Assembly: GCA_019096065.1 (NCBI GenBank)
Contig: JAGUCH010000005.1
Span: 4,402,001-4,466,000, forward strand
Direction: 5' to 3'
DNA length: 64,000 bases
Origin: Paracyclopina nana
Taxonomy: Eukaryota; Arthropoda; Copepoda; Cyclopoida; Cyclopettidae
The position numbers were made by a program, and so were the translations under genes. Positions within the stretch are counted from its first letter, which is position 1. Every line of letters starts with the position of its first letter. Under the pieces are notes generated by a model that was not told the DNA's origin, did not search any database, and saw nothing but the letters and a program-made list of their open reading frames with translations. This document shows positions 11,001-21,779 of the stretch, piece after piece.

Positions 11001-14000
11001 GCCTCGGACTAGGTAATGGTTTTCCACTCAGGGCGCGAAAACGAGGCCGAGAAATGGCTGCCAAAAAAATTGAGGATATTACAACGTCACTATACAGCCT
11101 ATAATTGCCGATGTACTCCAAACACGTGTGTGAGCAAAACCTCACGTTTTTGGGCCAATATTTTCTTACCATCATCATATTTCGCGGATAGGAAGCGTTG
11201 CAAAGGCGTGACACTTTTTCCATACTGAGGGCTGTTCAGGTTATTGCACCATCCGTTAAAAGACCGATACTTGTTGGTATGGTCACACGGTAGAGTATTT
11301 TCATCTAGCGAGCAAGACTCCAGTGAGGCCGTGGGTATCACTCGCGTCACATCTATATTGGTGAGACCATCTGCGAAGTCGTCGATATTCACGTTAATCC
11401 GGTTTCCAGTCACTTGTCTCTTGATGCGAGTGTTGCTTGGCCTGTAAAAGCAGGAATGAGTTGAATTATTGCAGCTAATATCTAATTTGGCTTGCTCACT
11501 CTTGTAGCGAATTTAGGAAGACTCTTGAGGTGTACTCGAGTAGCAAGGAGGTGTTGGAAAGACTTAGTGCTATTTTATTGGGCCGCGAGAAGGCAAATGC
11601 TGTGCCCAAGGATGATTGACTGTCAGCGCCAATATCTAAAAATAAGGAAAACGTTTCTTTCGGCTGAACAAGCTTATCATCTATCCTTATTACTTAGCGC
11701 CCAAAGCTTGTACTCTTCTTTCCTCCTGATAGCCAAGCCTTGTGTGCCCTTTTCCAGGGTCTGAATGAGTATAGCTTCTGGCACCTGCAATGCAGGTGAG
11801 TCAGTCTTCCATAGGTGCAAGTTGAGCTGTGGGAACACATCACAGACAACGGGAGAATTGCTGGAATGCGAAAAAAGTGTTGAGGACTCTTCATCAACAA
11901 GTGATTTGAAGAGAGTATTTACAGATAGGGATCAATCTTGAGCAAGACATCAGGCTGCACAGCTTCGATGTGGTCGAAATTGGCACATATGATTCCAGCC
12001 AGAGTCAACTTGCGAAGCTCCTGTAGCTGATCTGGAATAATTTAAATGGACGCGTCATTTAAAAATCATCTGCGTTCTGCTGCTGCAGTGCGGTAGTAGC
12101 CCTTGAAACGCATAGCAGAAGATCATCAAAGCATGAAGGGCCAGTGGTACACGGTAGAACAAAAATGCCATTTAGAAAAGGTGCACTTTCATCAAAACAA
12201 CAATACATACCAGTCTGGCAGTAGCGTAGCCAGCACAAAGTAGAATACCATAAGGAAATTGCGCTAATTGAGCTCGTGTGTGTAACTAGCGTCAAATCTT
12301 CCTGATTTGCGGACAAATAGCTTTAAAGTATGCCGTACCTTTGGAGTAGGCCGACGGGGGAATGTTGTTCTCGAACCAGAACCTGTCGCCTTTCTTCAAA
12401 ATCTGAAATTGCTGGCCCAATAGGCAGCCAAATGTGGGCCCCACGACGGCCCCTGATAACGGCCTTTCCGCTAGGCCACCCACAAACAGATCGATATCCT
12501 CGACAAACTACCGAAAAAAGGGGCTTTATTTCGTTATCTGTTATTTGCACTGGTGCAATTTCCTCACCTCGTAGGTTTTTTCTAGATTCGCAATGACGTT
12601 GTCATCGATCGTCGTGTTGAGCTCGCGGAACGAGGTGACTTGCGAGAGACCGCAAAATTCTCTAATTTGCTTGTAAGTCGGAAGCCCATGGTCCCTGCCC
12701 ATGTGAATTATTTCAGCCAGTCTATCTTGGTTGAAGTCTAGAGAAGACAAAGAGCAATAATTACGTTTTACGATGATTTGCGGGCAGCCAGCCAAAAAAT
12801 GCATTTTCTTACATATTTTCGTGTCCCTGGCCAGAGCCAGGTCCATTTTTTCAGCAGAAGTCTTGGTCAGACCGAGCATAATTTGTTGGACCTTTACGGG
12901 ATCGCGGGTGTCCACAGGGTCCCAGTAGGTTGAATTTAATGGCACTTCAGCGAGGAAATTCCCCTTCTGCTTGAGCGACAAAAACAGGTATAATGAGTGA
13001 AAATGCAGCCTTAAGGCCATAACTAAAGGGAGGCCTACTTTTGCATCTCGAATTATGAGGCAAAAGATCATAAATATGGATGCACTTACCGGATCATAGT
13101 AGGATATTGCCGGGGGAAGGAGTGAAAGAAAAAGTGGTAGAATGGCATTGGCAACGCTGTTGAGCGTCGTCATTGGCAGCTCGTCGTTGTAGGCCATGTG
13201 ATAGCCGTTGGACTTCAGGGTCAACTCGAAGGTGTCCATCAGCTTTTGGCCAAGGAGAGTGGGCAAGAACTCGTTATAGGTGATGTGCTGGATCTCCGCA
13301 GCCACAATGCGACGGGCCTCCTACATATACACAAGGCAAGATTAATCGATGCTAGGCCCACCGCCACATATAGTACTGCTATATTTGAAAACCTCCTCAA
13401 AATTACCTGATAAATGGTTTCCTCGTCCCAGTGTGGGTTCACCTCGGACATGAGGCTGGCCACGCGATTGTGCTCTCGTGCGAACAGCGTGTGCAGCGTG
13501 GCGAGGCCTGCATTGTGATTAACCCGTTCGTCGCCCGACCGGACGCAGCCTTGGCTCAGCCGGCAATTGGGATTGTTTTCGTCAACGGGGAGCACTCCGC
13601 CCTGCTCCATTCGGAGTAGGCCGCCCTTGAGCTGACGGAGCTCCTCCGAAGATTTCGGGGTTGAGCCGTAAATGGTGCTGCCATCTAGGTATGCAGTGGC
13701 AAAGTTCATTTGTTCACGGGCTCCTAGAGAGCAGCCAGGCTTGAGGCCGATGGCCGACCTCACATACTCCTGGCAAATGGCCTCGTTCTCGTTGGCCACG
13801 ATGGGGTAGCACTCCATGGCGTTTTCCTTGCGGAACATGGCATCACAGCATCGCTCGTAGCCCGACAAGGGCAGGGTGTAACTGATGTCATTTGCAATGA
13901 GCTGGCCCCAAAAGGCCGCGAGAGCAGTGAGATGCTCGTGGGGGTCGTTGTGGGTCCACATAAGCTTGGAGGACACTGCAAGCGCGTCGGGCAAACGCAG

Positions 14001-17000
14001 GCCCGAAATGGACCTTTTTCGGGGCATGCCCACGCCGTCCTCGTACTCGGGCTCTTTGAGCCTCAAATACGCTGCCCCAGTCACGCCCCACATGGGGTTC
14101 TTGACGTTGTTGCACTCCCCGTTGGGGGTTCTGTACTTTTGCGGGAAGCAAAAGGCGGCCTCGGTGTCTGGGCACATTTCTGACAACATGGTGTCCTTAA
14201 TGGGGACGACTTCCACCCTGGAGGTGACTTCGGTGCGTCCAATGGAAAAGCTACAAATAATTCATATACAGTCTGACCGTTCAAAATTGGACGGTACGGG
14301 AATCTAAACTTTTTGTCACATATTCAATAAATGCAGGACTTATAAATGATGTCGTTGGAAAGATTGGGCCTTTTTCTATCTTTTTTGTAAAAGTAGAAAA
14401 AATCAATTAAACGAGGAATAAACCGGGAAAATTCAATTTTCCCAAGGCAACCCAGAAAATTGTCACGAAAAAACTGATGCATCATTTATTTATTGCTGTC
14501 ACGCGGAATTCTCTATAATATTTTTCATTTTGTCAGTAAACAAAAAAGATGTCCAAAGGTTCAAGCTTTCCAACGGTACCCATTAAGCCTCAAAAATCAT
14601 GAATTCATAACACAAACTTTTGACTCCCGCACCGTCCAATTTTGAACGGTCAGACGGTATGCATGTATAGGGAAAAACGTGGACAAAAATGACGTACTCT
14701 TTTGCTAGCTGTCGAGTCACTTCTTCGATCAGCAGGGCTGCCATTGTGACATTTCTTGTGGCCTTTTTTGGCAGAGGCTTCATGGCTCCTCCTGGAGTAA
14801 AAGAAATGTTAATGGTTTCGTTAATAGCGTCGCCATGATTATAATTATTTATCGGTCACGGCGGCTGCATGCCCAGAGATAGTGATTTCCAATTACGAAC
14901 TTTCTCACCCTTGAGCTACCTAGATGAAAGTGGCCGCGACAGAAGCAGCATTTTTGTTCAGTTAATCAATCCCCGATGATTCGCATGCATCCGCGCGTGC
15001 AAATAAAACGCGACGCAGCTCATCCTTGACCCCCGTGCGTAGATGCATATTTGCATTCCAAAGGATTGCTGTTGGAGGAGGTGTTGGCACCCCAACAAGG
15101 TCAACAGAGTGGATGTCATCCACCATAAGTTACTTTATTGACCTTCATTCAGCTTTTTACTCACTTCTTACATATCATGAGCCATAAAAACCTATATGGT
15201 ATACTCGTACTTCTGGGAAAATATACCGCAAGAAACAAGGTAGCTCATGCAAATGTGACCGTTAGTAGAAGTACAGCAGCACGCGTGTTACTACGTAGCA
15301 TATACGCAAGCAAGCATGTTTGGCTGGAAAATCGAAGGTCATCTGTATAATCTTCGGATTGACACATCTATTAGGCTCGTGGAATGCGTCAAGTGTGAAT
15401 CCAGCAGCAGCACTTTCTTTCCTACTTCAGCCGTCAATTGACCTTCGCAGATTCGAATCTGAGCTCGTTGCTACTTTTTAATGCTTCTTTTTATCAACAG
15501 GAAAGTAACTGAGGGGGGCAAGGCCAACGTGGTGTGTGCGTACAATTGTGCCGAAGGAGGTGCTAATTCGTTATCAGCTTAGTGTCATTCCTCCGAACTT
15601 CCTACTAGGACATTATCATTCCTATGGTCAATGCATGCATGGTTATGAGAAGCTAGGCAACCTGATTCCAAATGTCTTGGGGTATGAAAAGTAGTACTAG
15701 AAGAAATCATGCAGCTGCAGGATCCAGCTGAGATGTAGTGACCGTGAAAACAGTCTAATGCCAAATCTCTCTAACGTGCTATGTCGTGATGTTGCTACTG
15801 CTGCACAAAAATCAAGATCACCTTGGCATCCTATCGTGACCAGAGCATGCACCTTACTTACTGCGTACTGCGCGTGGAAAACTGGAGCAATTAATGACCA
15901 CAAGATTAACGAGCTTAATGCAACCAGGAACCAAAACTAGAAAACGACAACGACGACACAAACTTGCATTCGAACGACATTTCAACATCATTATCATATG
16001 CAAATTTGGAAGCCCAACTCGACAAATTGCAAATATGTGTGCACACGCGCACGCGCGTGTTTCGATCACGCAACAAAGCTATTCAGGCGCATATTATCAT
16101 CAAATTAGTAGCATGCTAGGCGTAAATTGATGTACCTTTCTCGTCCTCCAGCTCTTTCACCATGCTCTTGACTTTGCCCATGGCTCTGTCCATCAAAGCA
16201 TTGAGCTGAGGCGTTGAGGGCAAATGGTCAACTTGAAAAGCCCTCGGCTCCACGGTGAGGCTCTCGTGGACTTGAGGTCGTATCTTTCGAAAGCCCCTGT
16301 TATAGAGTCGCAGGTTGATTTTTCGCGGCAGCCTCACCTCGGCCGGTCGGCTGGAGTAAAGGCTGACATCATCGGCGAAAAGGTCCTCAAGGCTCGTTGC
16401 CACCCCGTCCTCGTCTGAGTACATGACTTTCCACTCGTTCGTAGTGTCGCCGTTTCGAAAGTGCTGCTGAGGTCTCCGCATACGCTGAGGCCTCTGGCCC
16501 TGGGAAGCGGCCAGCAGCGAAAGTATCACAATGTATCTGCGGCAGGAGGATAGATATTATGCTATTTGTTAGGCATTTTCCCCCTGGCTAGATGGGGAGA
16601 TGGAGCCAATCTTTTTAGCCATGGCGCCGTTGTGGCGCCAGGCCAAGGTCAAGTCTTGCTTGCCGCATTTTTTCGGAGCTGCAGACAATGCCCATGATTG
16701 ATTTTTACTCCACCTTCTTGCCATATTACCACCGCATGGATTATGCCATACGTCCTCGCCCCGAAAGCAGGATTTGCATGCAGAACACCCAGGAAAAGGT
16801 CAACAGCCCATTTTGCAACCGGGCGCAGCCGTTTTTTAGCACTGAAGGACGCGCTGTACTTTCCTTCAGCAGAAATTTGCCAGCAGTGCTTGATTACTCC
16901 GAGCAGCTGGTCAAGGTTTCTTTTCGCTACTTTATGCCAGCATAGAGTTTATATACTCTGGTGGAAGAAAAAGTTCAAGTTCAACTTTACCTCACAGCCA

Positions 17001-17007
17001 CTTTCAT
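8061..17007 (-). CDS. Secreted double-domain animal heme peroxidase, first domain degenerate
   Basis: One 19-exon gene of 1696 aa. Exons (minus): 17007-16991, 16536-16136, 14791-14698, 14250-13407, 13320-13090, 12969-12813, 12737-12568, 12507-12339, 12031-11923, 11860-11694, 11635-11500, 11441-11170, 11057-10885, 10823-10347, 10272-10171, 10103-9849, 9767-9223, 8904-8751 and 8678-8061. All phases agree. A signal peptide ([19 protein letters not shown]) is split over exons 1-2. Domain 1 (about 195-720) reads [11 protein letters not shown] where active enzymes have LDHD, and FLS where they have GHS, so both heme-site His are gone. Domain 2 (about 880-1420) has [14 protein letters not shown] and [14 protein letters not shown], so it should bind heme. 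After it come a Cys-rich VWC-like segment ([10 protein letters not shown]), a Cys-containing stretch and a Pro-rich tail. Chorion or cuticle cross-linking or immune peroxidation is plausible by family. Exon 13 might end at 10867 instead, and exon 6 could start at 12966. Confidence 0.88.
14267..14659. mobile_element. MITE with 32-bp terminal inverted repeats and TA target duplication
   Basis: In intron 3 of the peroxidase gene. Left TIR 14269-14300 begins CAGTCTGACCGTTCAAAATT; right TIR 14626-14657 is its inverse, matching at 30 of 32 positions by eye. TA flanks both ends (14267-14268 and 14658-14659), as expected for a Tc1/mariner-type insertion. The interior is AT-rich with no transposase ORF, so the 389-bp element is non-autonomous. 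Confidence 0.8.
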
Positions 17008-20000
17008 GGTTTGGGAAGCAAGTGTCGTAGAAGTTTTCCTCTTCGTTGTGCGTAGGATATGCGTTGGCAGCTAGCAGCAACACTGGCAGTAGTAACTCTA
17101 GATGTGACTCTCCACGGTCAAGTGATCCTGTTCATCTTGGGGTCAGGATCTCAATTCACGAGCAGCATGAGGACATGGCGCAATTGGCCACTTCGCGAGA
17201 ACTCCTGATCCGCTGGCTGCTGCCCTGCATTGATCTGACTCATGACACTTTTTAGCTGTATGCAGGCAACGCGCTTCAGCTTCTAGGAAACAACCAATGG
17301 GTTACGCCGACGAAAATCTGATAGAATATAGAGGTGCTCGCAGCGAGATTTCTGACTCGACTAATCCACAGTGGAAGATGATGTGTGGACTCGTAAAATC
17401 CTAAACGGACGGGCCCTTGGATCGCGCTGATTCGCGCTGTACTACGTCGGTCAGTTTACGCTTTGCACCCAGCTAGACTCGCGCTTTGACAAACTGCATG
17501 CACCTCCTTCGTCTGGATGTCGCTTTGGTTACTATGTGATCACCAATTGCAAGCTTAGTACCTTTTTCTTTGCATTTTTCCGTTGCTTAGAGGGCATGTG
17601 GTGCATGCATCACTCAATTAGCTAGGATCAAAATAGAGCTTTGAGCAATATGAGTTACGTAAGGATCTGCGACGCCTTTCAGTGTCAAATCAGGTGAGGT
17701 AAATCGAAGGGCAAAATTTGGACAATTGAAAGGGCTTTGCTATTTGTGGAGGAGAGAAACTTGCCATATGTCCTCCTTTGTGTGCTATATGTAGGATACC
17801 AGATTCGAACGGTTTTATATTGATCAATGAAACCAAAACTTGATACGATTCAGCAGGTTCATTCATCCTTTAAAGCTGCTCAGATTTTCATATCCTTTTG
17901 AGGAATGGCTACGAGATTACGTAAATGATTATGGTCCAGTCTTACTACTAAAAGGAATAGGATGAGTGCGAACGTCTCATTAACTTTCTTTCGGATATCT
18001 TGTTGCAGCGGCCATCATCAAATGTGTCAGTAGCTACTCGATCTAGAGACCCAAATCACAAATCATCCCTAATCACCCCTTCTTGGGCTTTTTGACCCAG
18101 CTCGCTAGCTGCGCCTCTGCACATTTCCATGTGATGCAATAATTCAAATCCGAGAAAACGCAGTCGAGCTGCTTTAGTACTCGTATAGGTCTGAGTAGCT
18201 TTAGGCTAAACCATTTAATAACCAACTGGAGAAAGTTCTCTCGATAGTAATTATCAGGGAATGTAAGCGACGATGTGCTGGTAAAAATGACCTCGCGGCT
18301 TGACCACGGCCAGAAGCAGGAGCATGCAGCTAAAAGATGATGAGGTTCAATGTCAAACGTGTGTCCGAGTGGAGTTATGGGCTTATGGCATTTTCGCCTT
18401 ATCAGTAGTGGGACTAAAAAGAGGAGCTGCTAGCCCTGGAAAATAGCGCTCATTCTGCTTCCCCTTCCGTGTTTGGTGCTCGAATTTGGACACTATGGGC
18501 AGCAACAACAGCGCGAACGCGAGGGTCTTCCCTAGATTCCAGGAATTTAGCACGGCGGGAGTCCGGGTGATTTTTTAGCTCCAGTTCCTCAGATCGCATT
18601 GGTACTACTAAATTGACTGCTTTAAGCCGCATTCCATCCATCTCTTTGAGCAGCATGGCCTTGTCCTTGAGTGCCAGCAAAGACGACCTGGAAAGTTTTT
18701 CCTCGCGATGCGATGACGACAACTTGACTATTTTACCTACAAACCCATGAAAACCAGTCTTCCACAGACTCATAGAGTCTCGCTAACTTTGTCCTTCGGT
18801 CACGAATAACCAGAAAGAGTTGACCAGAATGGGCTAAAAATACTTCATCAAATGCTCATTCGTACCTTACGACTTAGAGAGAATTTTTCTTCAATGCTCT
18901 CTCTTGCCAAAGGATATTCTTTAAAGATGAACACGTAATATGCCTCCGTTTGTGTTCGAAAGTCTGAACCAGTTTCATTGTTTTCATTCCCAAAAATTGT
19001 TGCCCTACTGAGCACTCAATAATTAGCTGTCTCGCTAATAAGTGAGCAAAACAAAAAAAGTAGTGCGTGAACTGATAATCACTGATACTTGTGCCTTATT
19101 AAGGCTTAATACACATTGACAATCAAACTTTTTCTCAACTCTACACTAAAAAAAGCTCATTTTCAAGACCAGTTTTGGCCGTAAAAAGAAGAAATGCTAT
19201 GCAAGTTTTCCTTGTTCTTCTGAGCTCATTTCACTTTAATGCGGCCCTGAATGGACTCTTAATTTAACTGTCTGCACCGTGCTTCTCAACAGCTAGCATA
19301 CAGGCTGAAATCATCTCGACTTTTTTGCGCCCCTAGCCAAAACGTCAGCAAAAAACGACAAAAAGGGTATGATAAGCCTGTTTACTAAAACATCAAGTCG
19401 ACATATGTCAAAATTGGTAGTAGCTCTTTTTGGAAACATCCTTAGAAAAATAATTCTGCTGGCATAAGCAAATCTCGAAGTAATCGCCTTACTATTTTGA
19501 AAAAGACTTAGTGCATAAAATGGTGTTGCACAATGAACTGGAAACTAATCAAGAGTAATTGCGCAATGGTACTCCTTTGAGCACACTTTATTCATAAGTG
19601 ATGAGAAATTGCTTTTGGTGAATGTGTATTTGGCAGCTCTTGCAACCTAATTACGGGCAAATATTAATTATATCTTACAAACACAATCATATGGTATGAA
19701 TGAGTACACGCAAATACATAAACTCTGAGCAAAAAATTCATTTTGGGCCATCAATTGAACTTTGTTGCGTTTGGAAAAGCCGATAGGTTTGGTCAAAGAA
19801 AATTAAAGATTCCGACAGATATCGCAATTTCTTCAGAGAAAAGCGATCTCTGTGATTTGTGTACGAATTCCGAGCTGTTTGATGAAGAGGGCTTATGAGG
19901 CAATGGATGAATAAAGAGCACTTAGATTTTTTTACAATTGGTGTTACGCAAGGAAGCTCTATAGCTTTTACGTAAGGAAGGTAGCTCTGCGATCAATCCA

Positions 20001-21779
20001 TATTTGCTGTCGACCATCTTCTTCAACAAAAATTATTGGTAAAATTCTCTGCTCTTGCTCAAAATAATGTTACTTCTGAGGCTAAAATATAACAAACAAA
20101 GAACACAAATCTACCTTTTTGAGATAAAACCTTTAAAAAATTATGCAACACACATGAGACACACACTCTGCATGAAGATTGAGTACCTAAAAAGAAGAAG
20201 AATTCAATAACAATCCTGGTCTCTTTTCTATTTGCTAAGAAATTAAATGGCTGAAATGCTTAGCCAACTATCGAAATAATGAAAATGAGTTCGTTTGTTT
20301 GATTGCATATATTTGTAACCATGCTTCTGCCCAGCTATCATAACTGAAAGCAAATATCAAGAAAGCCTCATATGAGACCGCTTCTGTAATTTGGCAATTA
20401 ACCACTTTCACATTTGACTTTTTTTACAGGCCATTTATGCTACGTAAACTCAACGCAGGTAAAACGAATGAGCATCAACACTTTTAACGCATTCAAAGTT
20501 ACATTTTGATCTGTCATTGGAATGGCAGCTTCCTGAATATGTGTCTAGTGAAACCATTCATCGTCCAAGATGTCAATAGCATGCTTCACGACAAAAATCC
20601 GGTAGCCACGTTTTACTAATTTGGCTATGACGTAGTTTCCTAAGAATTGAATTGAAAAATTGATTTCATACTAGCATATGAATGAATTAATCCAATGCCA
20701 TAGGTTATGGAGACAAATGGTGGAAATAGCAAAATATGTTACGTATACTTGAAAAAATAACGTACATAACATGTTACGTGTATAGCCCGATCGATATAAC
20801 AATACCAATATTAACAGGTATCACAGAATGACACAAACTTGGTCGACCTTTCTTATCACTAGGGACGTGTGTTCCCTAATTTAAACAAATCTTATCAGCA
20901 GTCTCGCTCAATTTAAGTTTGAGACACAAATGAAGAGAGGAAACTTTGAATTTATTGCCTCAGGCTGAGAAGCAAGGCTTGCTCAAGAAATCTACAAGTC
21001 TGATTGAAAAGCCAAGCACAAATGAAGATGCTTCATCTTAATAATGTAAGGGCGTTCTCATATTGGACTTTAGCTAACCAAAACCTGATTTTGGTTAACC
21101 AAAAACTGGTTTTAGTAAAGCGCTATGTAGTGGCTACCTACCGAAAACAGGTTTTTGGTTAACCAAAATCAGGTTTTGGTAAGCTAAAGTCCAATATGAG
21201 AACGCCCTGTAGTCGCCTTGCAGCGCAATTACCATGTAATTCAAGTTGAGCTCACTCACACAAGAAATTAACTTTATCTGCCATATCCATCAGCAATCTT
21301 CTACCAATATCTTAGCTGTGCATGATAAATTGTAGTACGTGCAGTAGATTTTCAAATTTTAATTTAATTTGAATCAAACTTTAAATGCACGCAGCGCGTT
21401 TAGATGCAGTTAAAAATGAAGCTTTCTAGAGCTACACCGAAGAATTTCACCGATATTGACTTTGCTACTTTTTATGGCTGCGTACGCAAACAAAGCTACA
21501 TAGAACATATCAGCAGTACACATGCAAAGCCTGCTAGCTGCTGACTTTTTCCGGATTGGACTTCAGCTTTTATGAACTAGTGAAGAACGACTTCATTGTG
21601 TGAAAATAAATAGATATGCTGCTGCTGCTGCGAAAGTTGTAACTTCGCATGTGCGACGACCTCGGTGGAGGCCGCCGTCGTCGTTGAAGAGGAGGAGATC
21701 TCAGCGCCTCTCCTCCGACCGAACGCAATATAGTTGGCTCAATAACCTCATCAGAGTTTGAGGCCAAAGCTGCACCTGA
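17008..21779. other. Gene-poor intergenic stretch
   Basis: About 4.8 kb without a supported gene between the divergent peroxidase and GPCR genes. An ORF of 107 codons on the minus strand at 18450-18773 has no recognisable domain, no splice partners and a charged, mixed composition; I treat it as chance. The stretch becomes AT-rich from about 18.8 kb. It contains one clear hairpin element (21049-21208) and a short CTG run near 21617. Regulatory elements for either neighbour could be here. Confidence 0.4.
21049..21208. mobile_element. Foldback/MITE hairpin with near-perfect inverted arms
   Basis: A 160-bp palindrome. The left arm starts AGGGCGTTCTCATATTGGAC and the right arm ends with its exact inverse. 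The arms are about 65-70 nt with a short loop around 21120-21140, and contain the repeated word GGTTAACCAAAA. GTA flanks both ends (21046-21048 and 21209-21211), a possible 3-bp target duplication of Harbinger or CACTA type. No coding capacity. Confidence 0.75.

Noticed and set aside
10167..17007. Two separate single-domain peroxidase genes
   Set aside because: The linker exons (12031-11923, 11860-11694, 11635-11500, 11441-11170) join in consistent phase without a stop or start signal, so one gene is the simpler model.
18450..18773. 107-codon minus-strand ORF in the gene-poor stretch
   Set aside because: No domain, no signal, no splice context, and it sits alone in AT-rich DNA; expected by chance over several kilobases.
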